NCBI GenBank assembly: GCA_036261615.1
Contig: DATAKK010000013.1
Location: 17,386-81,385 of the forward strand
DNA: 64,000 nucleotides
DNA from: JAJYQH01 sp036261615
Lineage (GTDB): Bacteria; Actinomycetota; Actinomycetes; Propionibacteriales; Propionibacteriaceae
Reading direction: 5' to 3'
A program made the translations under genes and the position numbers. Of the stretch, positions 17,647 to 25,570 are shown in pieces. How positions within the stretch are numbered: position 1 is the stretch's first letter; every line of letters begins with the position of its first letter. The notes beneath the pieces are model-generated. The model did no database searches. It was not told the origin of the DNA and saw nothing but the letters and a program-made list of their open reading frames with translations.

Positions 17647-19518
17647 ATGCCAGGACCGATGGCCCACTCGCTGGGTGGCGCGCCGCGTGTCGGCGCCATC
17701 TTCGGCGGCGGTGGCCCCGGACGCCCGCAGCGCGCGAGCCGCTCCGACAGGGCGCAGCTCGAGAGCGTCCCCCTCGACCTGCGCCGGGTGCTGCGGCTGT
17801 TCACCCCGCACAAGCTCGCGCTCACCCTGGTGACCATCGCCATCGTCATCACCTCCGTGATCGGGATGGCCCAGCCGTTCCTCATCCGGGCGATCGTCGA
17901 CCGGGCGATCCCGCACCAGGATGTCACGCTGCTGCTCTGGTGCGTCGGCGGCATGCTCGGCGTGACGATCGTCAGCCAGCTGCTCGGCGTCCTGCAGACG
18001 TGGCTCGCCACCACCGTCGGGCAGCGGGTGATGCACCAGTTGCGCACCCAGCTGTTCGACACCGTCCAGCGCCAGTCGCTCGGCTTCTTCACCCGGACGC
18101 GGGCGGGCGAGGTGCAGTCGCGACTCACCAACGACGTGGCGGGCATGCAGTCGGTGGTCACCGACACCGCGACGTCGATCGCGTCGAACGTCACCACCCT
18201 CATCGCGACGATCGTCGCGATGGCCGCGCTCTCGTGGCGGCTCACGCTGCTGTCGGCGGTCATCCTGCCGCCGGCCATCTGGCTCACCCGCCGGGTGGCG
18301 CTGGTGCGGCGCGAGATCACCACCCGGCAGCAGGAGCGGCTCGCCGAACTGCAGTCGCAGATCAACGACGGGCTGTCGGTGTCCGGCGTCCTGCTGAGCA
18401 AGACGCTCGGCCTCGGCCCGCAGCAGTCGGCGCGCTTCGCCGCGGACTCCCGAGGCCTGGTCGACCTCGAGCTCGAGTCGCAGCTGGCCGGCCGGTGGCG
18501 GATGGCCGCGATGCAGATCATCTTCGCCGCGATCCCGGCCGCCATCTACCTGGTTGCCGGGCTGCCGGCCACCTCGGGTGGAATGACCATCGGGACGCTG
18601 ATCGCGTTCTCGACGCTGCAGGCCGGCATCTTCCGCCCGCTCATGGGCGTCCTCAACACCGGGGCCCAGCTGATCACGGCGGGAGCCCTGTTCAGCCGGG
18701 TCTTCGAGTTCCTCGACCTCGACGACGCCCTCCCGGTCCCAGCCAGCCCCGTGCACCTCGACCCCGCCACCGCCCGCGGCGAGCTGCGGGTGGAGCACGT
18801 CTCCTACACCTATCCCGGAGCCGAGCGCCCCGCCGTCGACGACCTCACCGTCACCGTCCCGCCGGGCGGCTCGCTCGCGCTGGTCGGGGCCACCGGCTCG
18901 GGCAAGTCGACGGCGGCGTCCCTGCTGTCGCGGCTGATGGACCCCGCCGAGGGGCGGATCCTCCTCGACGGCGTCGACCTGCGCGACCTCGACCCGCAGC
19001 AGCTCACCCAGCTGGTCGGCGTCGTCACTCAGGAGACCTACCTCGTGCACGACACGATCCGCGCCAACCTGCTGCTCGCCGACCCGAACGCCACGGACGC
19101 CGACCTCTGGGAGGCCCTGGCCGCCGCGCAGATCGCCGACCACATCGCGTCCCTGCCGGGCGGCCTCGACACCCGGGTGGGGGAGCGCGGCTCCCGGTTC
19201 AGCGGCGGCGAGAAGCAGCGGATCGCGGTGGCCCGGACGATCCTCCGCGACCCGGCGGTGCTCATCCTCGACGAGGCGACCAGCGCCCTCGACAACGAGA
19301 CCGAGCGCGCCCTGCAGGCGGCGCTCGACGGGCTCAGCCGGGGACGCACCACGGTCACCATCGCCCACCGGCTCTCGACCATCGAGGACGCCGACGAGGT
19401 GCTGGTGCTCGACCACGGGCGCACGATCGAACGTGGCACCCACCAGTCGTTGATGGCCGCCGGCGGGGCCTACGCCGGCCTGGCCCGGCGGGCGCAGGCG
19501 CGGCAGGCGGCCGCGTGA
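17647..19518 (+). CDS. ABC exporter, fused membrane and ATPase domains
   Basis: A 623-residue half-transporter of the multidrug/lipid export type, working as a homodimer or with a partner. Six helices cover about residues 55-345. The nucleotide-binding domain has Walker A GATGSGKST (414-422), signature FSGGEKQR, Walker B VLILDEATSALD and the switch His in IAHRLST. The N-terminal 50 residues are Gly/Arg-rich, possibly an extension. It is divergent from the MarR gene, which likely regulates it, and carries repeat R1 in its leader. Confidence 0.93.
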   Translation: MPGPMAHSLGGAPRVGAIFGGGGPGRPQRASRSDRAQLESVPLDLRRVLRLFTPHKLALTLVTIAIVITSVIGMAQPFLIRAIVDRAIPHQDVTLLLWCVGGMLGVTIVSQLLGVLQTWLATTVGQRVMHQLRTQLFDTVQRQSLGFFTRTRAGEVQSRLTNDVAGMQSVVTDTATSIASNVTTLIATIVAMAALSWRLTLLSAVILPPAIWLTRRVALVRREITTRQQERLAELQSQINDGLSVSGVLLSKTLGLGPQQSARFAADSRGLVDLELESQLAGRWRMAAMQIIFAAIPAAIYLVAGLPATSGGMTIGTLIAFSTLQAGIFRPLMGVLNTGAQLITAGALFSRVFEFLDLDDALPVPASPVHLDPATARGELRVEHVSYTYPGAERPAVDDLTVTVPPGGSLALVGATGSGKSTAASLLSRLMDPAEGRILLDGVDLRDLDPQQLTQLVGVVTQETYLVHDTIRANLLLADPNATDADLWEALAAAQIADHIASLPGGLDTRVGERGSRFSGGEKQRIAVARTILRDPAVLILDEATSALDNETERALQAALDGLSRGRTTVTIAHRLSTIEDADEVLVLDHGRTIERGTHQSLMAAGGAYAGLARRAQARQAAA

Positions 19519-19525
19519 GGCCTGC

Positions 19526-20380
19526 TCACGCCGCGCGGCGTCCGCGTACCCGGTCGTCGTTGACGTAGGCGTAGTACAGGCCGATGAGCACGCCGCCGCC
19601 CACGTAGTTGCCGAGCAGCACGATGACCACGTTGCCGAGTGCCTTGAGCACGTCCAGCTGCCCGTACAGGCCGGCCATCGTGAACACCACGGTGTTGGCC
19701 ACCGAGTGCTCGAAGCCCTGGAAGGCGAAGAGGAACACCGACATGATCATGACGACGCTCTTGGTGAAGTCGTCGTGGATCAGCCCGTTGTAGACGAGCA
19801 GCATCGCCAGGTTGATGAGCAGGTTGCAGAAGATCGCGCGGACGAACAGGTCGCCCCAGCCGAACGGGCCCTGCCCGAGGTAGGCGAGCTTGTGCTCGGA
19901 GGTGGCGATGAGGGTGTCACGGGTGGCACCGTCGAGCAGTGTGGTGCCGCGGACGAGCACCGCGATGACCAGGCCGCCGAGGAAGTTGCCGAGATAGCAC
20001 CAGCCGAGCAGCCGGAGCGCCTTGAGCGCGCTCGTGCCCCGGTGGTACATGCCGATCGAGACGATCATCATGTTCGACGTGAGCAGTTCGCTCTTCGTGT
20101 AGTAGATGAACACGAGCGCGAACCCGAACACGAGCGAGCCGACGAGCTTGCCGATGCCGCCGAGGTTGGTCGAGCCGGCCGGGATCGCCGTGAACACGGC
20201 GACCACCGCGAAGTAGCTGAGGTACATGAGGCCGACGATCATTCCGGCCATGCCCGCGCGCTGCAGGTAGCGGCGGCGCATCGTCCCCGACATCTGCTGC
20301 TTGGTCTGCAGCGCGTCGAGGATCGTGCTGATGAACTCCCGCCCGGGGAACAGCGGGTTGGGGGTGAGCTGCTCGGTCAC
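19526..20380 (-). CDS. Formate/nitrite transporter (FNT) family channel
   Basis: A 284-residue membrane protein with six or so helices and an inside-out pentamer fold known for FocA and NirC. Both family marks are present: FCNLLINLAM and GFEHSVANT, whose central His gates anion passage. It could carry formate, nitrite, acetate, lactate or hydrosulfide; the sequence does not decide this. The start is GTG at 20380. No pyruvate formate-lyase or nitrite reductase gene is near, but a sulfur operon (35401-37608) and a lactate operon (41577-44577) are in the window. Confidence 0.93.
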   Translation of the reverse strand: MTEQLTPNPLFPGREFISTILDALQTKQQMSGTMRRRYLQRAGMAGMIVGLMYLSYFAVVAVFTAIPAGSTNLGGIGKLVGSLVFGFALVFIYYTKSELLTSNMMIVSIGMYHRGTSALKALRLLGWCYLGNFLGGLVIAVLVRGTTLLDGATRDTLIATSEHKLAYLGQGPFGWGDLFVRAIFCNLLINLAMLLVYNGLIHDDFTKSVVMIMSVFLFAFQGFEHSVANTVVFTMAGLYGQLDVLKALGNVVIVLLGNYVGGGVLIGLYYAYVNDDRVRGRRAA

Positions 20381-20454
20381 GCCTCGATGGTCGCATCGTG
20401 ACGCGGGCGGCGTGAGCGAACCTGGGAACCGGTGCCGGACGTCTCAGCCGCAAC

Positions 20455-20952
20455 CTACCGTGCCCGTCGCCGCCACATGGTGCCGGCGAACCCGAGTGCC
20501 ACGACCGCGAAGCCCAGGAGCAGCCATTCGATCGGGGCGGCCGCGCTGGCGCTCACCCGGGTCGGCCCGGCTGCGCCGCCGGGGAGCGGGACGTGAGCGC
20601 CTGGGGACACCGTGGTCGTGAGGGAGACGCGCGGTTCGCCCGTGACCAGCAGCACGACGGTGATCACGAGCGCGATCGCCGCCACGGTCGTGAACGCGAC
20701 GAGTCCTCGCGCCCCGCGGCCGGCCGGCCGCGACATGGGGGACACCGGGACGACCCCGCGCTCTCGGGCCCAGGTCGCGGCGAACGAGCGCGGGTCGAAA
20801 GCGCTCGATCCGAGGAACTCCTCGGCGGACAACCCCTCGGTTTCGGCGTCCCTCAGGTCACTCGAGAGGTCGGTGGCCATCTCCTCGGCGAGCGCATCGG
20901 GGACGCCGAGGCGCTTCCACTCAAGCCGGCACTGGTCGACGAAATCACTCAT
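20455..20952 (-). CDS. Membrane protein partner of PadR regulator
   Basis: A 165-residue protein. The N-terminal 60 residues form a small helical domain (CRLEWKRLGVPDALAEEMAT) like those of proteins encoded after PadR genes, in which the helices are thought to bind or sense the regulator. Two hydrophobic segments follow near residues 84-104 and 140-158, and the end (MWRRRAR) stays inside. ATG at 20952 overlaps the PadR stop by eight bases, so the two are made together. Its function is unknown. Confidence 0.75.
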   Translation of the reverse strand: MSDFVDQCRLEWKRLGVPDALAEEMATDLSSDLRDAETEGLSAEEFLGSSAFDPRSFAATWARERGVVPVSPMSRPAGRGARGLVAFTTVAAIALVITVVLLVTGEPRVSLTTTVSPGAHVPLPGGAAGPTRVSASAAAPIEWLLLGFAVVALGFAGTMWRRRAR

Positions 20953-21301
20953 CGGGGACCTCGATCGTGACAGGGGCGAGCACGGCGTCCACCGCGTCCC
21001 GTGCGGCGCGCCACTCTGCGACACCGATGGCGAGCGCGGCCCTCCCGGCGGCGGACGGTCGGTAGTACTTCCGCGGGGGACCGCCGTTGCTCGCGGCGCG
21101 AAAGGTGTCGACGAGCCCGTCCCGCTCGAGACGCCCGAGCAACGGGTAGATGGATCCCTCGCCCACGATCGCCAGACCCCGTTCGCGCAGCCGCTTGGAC
21201 ATCTCGTAGCCGTAGGCCGGGCCCTCGGCGATCACCGCCAGCAGGCAGAGGTCGAGCACGCCTCGCAGCAACTCCGTCCGGCGGGCGTCCCCAAGTGCCA
21301 T
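20945..21301 (-). CDS. PadR family transcriptional regulator
   Basis: A 118-residue winged-helix protein of the short PadR class. The family pattern is clear: LLAVIAEGPAYGYEMSKRL, then GEGSIYPLLGRLERDGL and GGPPRKYYRPSAAGR. Such regulators repress their own operon and respond to phenolics, drugs or envelope stress. A TACCAT box seven bases before ATG, with TTGTGT 17 bases further up, suggests a leaderless mRNA. Two small palindromes over this promoter are likely autoregulatory sites. Confidence 0.94.
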   Translation of the reverse strand: MALGDARRTELLRGVLDLCLLAVIAEGPAYGYEMSKRLRERGLAIVGEGSIYPLLGRLERDGLVDTFRAASNGGPPRKYYRPSAAGRAALAIGVAEWRAARDAVDAVLAPVTIEVPDE

Positions 21302-21338
21302 GTCTCACATGGTAGTGGCAGGACACTTGTCACACAAG
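21300..21338. promoter_or_regulatory. Paired palindromes over the PadR promoter
   Basis: ATGT-CTC-ACAT (21300-21310) covers the start codon, and CTTGT-CAC-ACAAG (21326-21338) covers the -35 box. Both have three-base centres. PadR proteins typically bind ATGT/ACAT half-sites, though usually with a wider spacing. Confidence 0.5.
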
Positions 21339-21379
21339 GGTCGAGGTGATCCGGCGCGCGGCCGCCGTAAGCGAGCGCC

Positions 21380-21745
21380 CTAGCTGCCGAGCTGGTCGAC
21401 CGCCCAGGCCACAGCCCGGGCCACCGACTCGCGGGCGTCCCCGCCGGACGCCGGCAGCATCGGGATGCCCATGGTCGCCAGCATCCGCTGCATGCCCTCG
21501 CCGACGTGGTCGACGACGATCGCCTGCACGCCGTTGTCACGGAGGAATCGGACGATGGTCGCGTGGTGCGAGCCGTGGTTGCCGGCGTCGTGGCCCTCGT
21601 CCCAGGCGACCTCGTGCACCCGCCAGTCGAACACCTGCGGGCCGCCGGCGTCCGTCTCGCGCACGTCGGCGGTGGCGACCCAGTGGGCCCTGCCCCACGA
21701 GTGCATGGTGTTTCCCGACTGGTCGACCGGGGTGGCGACGATCAT
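21380..21745 (-). CDS. NifX/NifB-C-type dinitrogenase cofactor-binding-like protein
   Basis: A 121-residue protein of the small family named after iron-molybdenum cofactor carriers. The N terminus (MIVATPVDQSGNTMHSWGRA) and the later HATIVRFLRDNGVQAIVVDHV fit the ribonuclease-H-like fold of that family. A His-rich turn (NHGSHH) could hold a metal. No nif genes are present, so its role is not nitrogen fixation; homologues of this type occur widely with unknown roles. AGGAGG stands just upstream of ATG. It follows the kinase-GH13 fusion on the same strand, with a palindromic repeat between them. Confidence 0.75.
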   Translation of the reverse strand: MIVATPVDQSGNTMHSWGRAHWVATADVRETDAGGPQVFDWRVHEVAWDEGHDAGNHGSHHATIVRFLRDNGVQAIVVDHVGEGMQRMLATMGIPMLPASGGDARESVARAVAWAVDQLGS

Positions 21746-21784
21746 GGCGTCCTCCTGAGTGGTGGGCCCCGCCCGGGCCCTTCG

Positions 21785-21862
21785 CCGCGAAATGTACCCG
21801 TGCTGCCACGCCCGCCCTCAGGCGGGGGAGGGTGTGGCAGCACAGGCGAATTCCGCAGAGAG
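21785..21862. repeat. Palindromic intergenic repeat, family R4, copy 2
   Basis: The arms at 21785-21813 and 21830-21862 pair across GTGCTGCCAC and GCGAAAT/ATTCCGC stretches; the loop holds a second small stem (GCCCGCC/GGCGGGG). It resembles 415-490. It lies between two genes of the same strand and may stop or slow transcription. Confidence 0.6.
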
Positions 21863-21869
21863 TCGGCCC

Positions 21870-24491
21870 TCAGTCGGCGAACGCGAACGCCTGCCCGTCG
21901 GCGGTGATCGCGAAGCTCACGGCGGTGAGGTCGGCGTCCAGCACCGCCTCGTGGCCGTCCCTGCGCCACGTGATCCGGAGCTTGTCGGACGCCGGCAGCT
22001 CCACCACGCACTCGGCGTCGAACCCGAACGCTCCGAAGCTGTTGCGGAACCGCAGCAGGTCGAGCTGGCGGCGGACGACCGGTTCCTGCAGCCCCGCGCG
22101 CACCTGCTCCATGGAGAGGTTGGTGCGGTTGATCTCCTTGTGGCCGCCGGGCCCGGCCTTCGCGACGGCGTCGTGGTCGTTGCGCCCGGCGAACAGGTCG
22201 AGGTACCAGACCTGCGGCTTGCCGGGGGTGAACACGTGGATCGCGCGGGCCAGGAGCATCGCGGCGTCCGACTCGCCCAGGGCCGAGTAATAGGTGGCGT
22301 TCACCTGGTAGTACATCGTCTTCTCGCCATGGAGGTCCTTGACGTAGCCGCCGCGGCCCTTGACGGTGGCGATCAGCCGGTCGATCTGGTCGTCGGTGAG
22401 CAGGCCCTTGAGGTCGAGCAGCGGGATGCCGTCGTGGCAGCCGAGCATGGTGACGGTGCGGATGTTCTTCGCGAGCACGTCGTCGATCCAGCGGGCCAGC
22501 GTCGTCGCGTCGTGGTGTTCGAGGGCGTCGATGACCAGGCCGGGCAGGAAGAAGTCGTAGGTCATGAACCCCTTCTGGCTGATCACCTCGTGGATCCGCT
22601 CCTCGTAGCGGGAGTGGATCTCGGGCAGCAGCTTGAGCCCGCGGCGGGTGGCGAGCTGCTTCACCCGGTCGAGCAGGATCCACGTGCCCGGATCGTTGAG
22701 GAAGTTCGGCTGTCCCGGCTCCTTGGGCGCGTAGGCGAACGCGTCGAGGCGGACGATCTCGGCCCCGTAGCCCGCGAGCGTGTCGAGGGTGTCCTCGTAG
22801 AACTGCCAGACGAGCGGGGAGGCGATGTTGAGATCCATCTGGCCGAGGTAGCGCCGCCGCGACTCGAGCCACTCGATGACGGCGTCCCGCACCCCCTCGA
22901 AGCCCGCGAAGTCGAGCTGGGCGGGGGTGGCGCCGGCATCGAGGGACGCCGAGACGCTCCGGGCCAGGGCCGCGGCCGAGGTGTACTGCAGGCCGGCGGC
23001 GTCCATGAGGTCTTCGGCCTCGGGACGCGGGTAGCGCACCTCCTGGTAGAAGGTGTTCCAGTAGGGCTTCTCGGTGCCGTCGGGCATCCGCACCATGAGG
23101 ATCGGCAGGCCCGGCTTGCGGAAGAACATCGTGGCGACCATGTCGGCGTCCGGCTGCACGTAGCCCTCGAGCGTCAGCTCCCCGTGGCCGGCCCAGAACT
23201 CGTTCCAGTCGATGAAGAAGTCCTTGTAGGGGGAGCGGGCGCCGCGGGCGAGCAGGTCCTGGAACTGCGGCGACAGCACCGAGGCGTGGTTGAGGACGAA
23301 GTCGACCTTGAGGTTCACGCCGGCGGCGGCGAGGGCGTCGAGGTCGGCGCGGGTGGCGTAGTAGTCGTTGAGGTCGTAGTCGATGACCGAGAAGCCGCGG
23401 TCGAGGTCGGAGTTGAACAGGCTGGGCAGCACGTAGGCCGACGAGAACGCGCCGCGCACCGCGGGATCGGTGAGGAAGTCAACGAGCCCGGAGAGGCGTC
23501 CCCCGAGGCTGTCGGGGTAGACGTTGATCATCACCCCGGACGCCGGCAGGTCGCGGCCCATGCTCCGCAGGTAGGCGTCGTAGTCGAGCAGCTCGCCCGA
23601 CTTGGACACGATGATCCGCGCCTTGTGCGCCTGCGAGTGCAGCCGCTCCTGCTCCAGCCCCAGCACGAGCGTGGTGAAGGGGCTGTCGACCCTGCCGTCG
23701 CGGTTGCGGGAGCGGCGGTGCGCGAGCGTCTCCTCGGGTGTGGAGTTGAGCAGGATCGGCACGTCGACCCCGCGCAGGTTGTCGCTGTTGCCGTGGGTCC
23801 ACTCGATGACGAGCACCTGGACGCCGGACATGTCGACGCTGTCGTACCAGAGCTGGTCGCGCTCGCGGCCCATCCGCTTGAGCAGCAGCGTCTGCGCGCC
23901 GGCATGGAACTGACCGAGCAGCCCGCTCACCTCGTCGAAGTCGATCTCCTGAGCGGTGCCGAGGTAGGAGTCGAGCGCCCGGCATCCGGCCTGCTGGTAG
24001 GTCGCCAGCCACGGGTTGTCGCCCACCTGGGCCGGGTCGGCGTCCTGGTCGGACGCCTGCAGCGCCGCCAGCCGCTCGCGCACGGCGTCGTCGTACTCGC
24101 CGGCGTCCAGCAGGCCCTTGAGGCCGCCGGTGCGGAAGGTGCGGAGCCGCTCGGCGTCGTTGTCCCGGGGGATGCGGCGGGGGTAGTTGTCGCCCGACAG
24201 CACGTAGGCGCCGACGCCGTTGGCGCGCAGGTAGTGGGCGAGCAGCGAGCCGATCTCGCTCTTGCCGACCCCGGAGCCGCCGTGCACGGCGACGACCGCG
24301 CGGTGCGGGGGGTCGGCGAGCAGCGGGACGAGCAGCTCCCACAGCCGCGGGGCGATCACCCGCGCCTTGGCCACGTGCGACTCGTTGATCTCGACCTTGT
24401 CGCCGGGCATGTCGCCGGTGGGCACGGCGGACAGGTCGACGATGTCGGGGAGGTCGAAGGGGAAGCCCGGGTGCGGATCATCGGTGGCCAT
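21870..24491 (-). CDS. Fusion of P-loop kinase-like domain and GH13 sucrose-phosphorylase-like domain
   Basis: An 873-residue cytoplasmic protein. Residues 1-300 resemble uridine-kinase/APS-kinase P-loop proteins: Walker A GGSGVGKS (71-78), DNYP (101-104) at the place of the substrate-binding acid, and a lid-like RRSRNRDGR (259-267). From about 318 to the end there is a GH13 barrel closest to sucrose phosphorylases (subfamily 18): KVDFVLNH (395-402), nucleophile D583 in VRLDAF, acid/base E624 in LLPEIH and D687 in GCHDGI. GH13_18 enzymes split a glucoside with phosphate to give glucose 1-phosphate. The kinase part may phosphorylate the acceptor sugar; this is inference. ATG at 24491 has AGGAG six bases upstream. 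Confidence 0.85.
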   Translation of the reverse strand: MATDDPHPGFPFDLPDIVDLSAVPTGDMPGDKVEINESHVAKARVIAPRLWELLVPLLADPPHRAVVAVHGGSGVGKSEIGSLLAHYLRANGVGAYVLSGDNYPRRIPRDNDAERLRTFRTGGLKGLLDAGEYDDAVRERLAALQASDQDADPAQVGDNPWLATYQQAGCRALDSYLGTAQEIDFDEVSGLLGQFHAGAQTLLLKRMGRERDQLWYDSVDMSGVQVLVIEWTHGNSDNLRGVDVPILLNSTPEETLAHRRSRNRDGRVDSPFTTLVLGLEQERLHSQAHKARIIVSKSGELLDYDAYLRSMGRDLPASGVMINVYPDSLGGRLSGLVDFLTDPAVRGAFSSAYVLPSLFNSDLDRGFSVIDYDLNDYYATRADLDALAAAGVNLKVDFVLNHASVLSPQFQDLLARGARSPYKDFFIDWNEFWAGHGELTLEGYVQPDADMVATMFFRKPGLPILMVRMPDGTEKPYWNTFYQEVRYPRPEAEDLMDAAGLQYTSAAALARSVSASLDAGATPAQLDFAGFEGVRDAVIEWLESRRRYLGQMDLNIASPLVWQFYEDTLDTLAGYGAEIVRLDAFAYAPKEPGQPNFLNDPGTWILLDRVKQLATRRGLKLLPEIHSRYEERIHEVISQKGFMTYDFFLPGLVIDALEHHDATTLARWIDDVLAKNIRTVTMLGCHDGIPLLDLKGLLTDDQIDRLIATVKGRGGYVKDLHGEKTMYYQVNATYYSALGESDAAMLLARAIHVFTPGKPQVWYLDLFAGRNDHDAVAKAGPGGHKEINRTNLSMEQVRAGLQEPVVRRQLDLLRFRNSFGAFGFDAECVVELPASDKLRITWRRDGHEAVLDADLTAVSFAITADGQAFAFAD

Positions 24492-24751
24492 GGAGGACTC
24501 CTGAACGGTGAACTGGGTCGCCTGACGCGGCTCAGTATGGTCCGCGGCGCCCGGCGTCCGCGGCGCAACCGGAAAGATGCACCGGTGACGGCGGGAGGGG
24601 GCCGGACGCGGACGCGGGCCGCGACGGCTCATCCGGCGGGACGAGGGCGGGGCCAGGACGAGCCCCCGTCCGGGCTCCGGCTGGCGGCGACACGGTCGCT
24701 CGTCCCGCTTCAGCTCGCGCCCGCCCCCGGTAAGGGCGGGACAATGCAGCA

Positions 24752-25411
24752 ATGACGTCCTCCCTGCGCGCCTGGCAGCGTCCCCACGACCTGGAGAACC
24801 TGCTGCCCGCCGCCCTCGCGGTCGCGGCGGCCGCCGTGTTCCAGCAGCTGCTTCCCTCGCAGTTCGTCGTCGTGCGGCCCCACGGAGTGTTCACGATCGT
24901 CGAGGGCCTGCTGCTCGTCGTCATGATCGTCGTCGAGTTGCTGCCCCAGGACGTCAACCTCTGGCGGGCGGCCAGCGTCCTCGTCAGCCTGCTCACCCTC
25001 GACAACACCGCCAGTTCGGTCGTGCTCGTCTACCGGATCGCCACCGAGGGGGCCGGGAAGACGGCGGGCCCGTTGCTCGCGGCCGGCGGCGGCATCTGGG
25101 TGACCAACGTGCTCGTCTACGGCCTCTGGTACTGGATGATCGACCGCGGCGGTCCCTACGCGAGGGCCGAGGCGCAGCCCCGGACGCCGGACTTCGCCTT
25201 CCCCCAGATGCTCACCCCCGACGTCGCCCCCTCGCACTGGCATCCTCGGCTGCTCGACTACCTCTACGTGAGCTTCACCAACGCGACGGCGTTCTCGCCG
25301 ACCGACACGATGCCGATGACGCTGCGCGCCAAGGGGCTGATGGCCGCGCAGTCGATCGTGGCGCTGGCGACGGTCGCGCTCGTGCTCGCCCGCGCGGTGA
25401 ACATCCTCTGA
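24752..25411 (+). CDS. Conserved hypothetical membrane protein
   Basis: A 219-residue protein with about four to five hydrophobic segments (near 20-35, 45-65, 70-95, 108-130 and 195-215). A conserved-looking loop before the last helix, SFTNATAFSPTDTMPMT, followed by AKGLMAAQS, is polar and resembles a pore loop, but no family was assigned with confidence. The sequence just upstream lacks a good ribosome site, so the start is uncertain. It is convergent with an ABC exporter across repeat R3. Confidence 0.75.
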   Translation: MTSSLRAWQRPHDLENLLPAALAVAAAAVFQQLLPSQFVVVRPHGVFTIVEGLLLVVMIVVELLPQDVNLWRAASVLVSLLTLDNTASSVVLVYRIATEGAGKTAGPLLAAGGGIWVTNVLVYGLWYWMIDRGGPYARAEAQPRTPDFAFPQMLTPDVAPSHWHPRLLDYLYVSFTNATAFSPTDTMPMTLRAKGLMAAQSIVALATVALVLARAVNIL

Positions 25412-25422
25412 CGGACGCCGGC

Positions 25423-25544
25423 GCTGTCCGGTTGTGGTTCGACGTCGACCCACAGCGGGACACCGCCCGATTGTGGTCGTAGGTACTGGCCAGTTCTGGG
25501 TCGACGTCGACCTACAACCGGGCACTGCCCAGTTGTGGTTCGAG
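25423..25544. repeat. Complex intergenic repeat, family R3
   Basis: About 120 bases built from recurring words: TTGTGGT at 25432, 25471 and 25533, and the palindrome TCGACGTCGA at 25439 and 25501. GACCTACAACCGGGCA near 25508 is the inverted form of the first unit. It fills the gap between convergent genes. Only one copy is in the window. Confidence 0.65.
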
Positions 25545-25570
25545 CCACGCCCACCGAGGACGGGTGCGGC

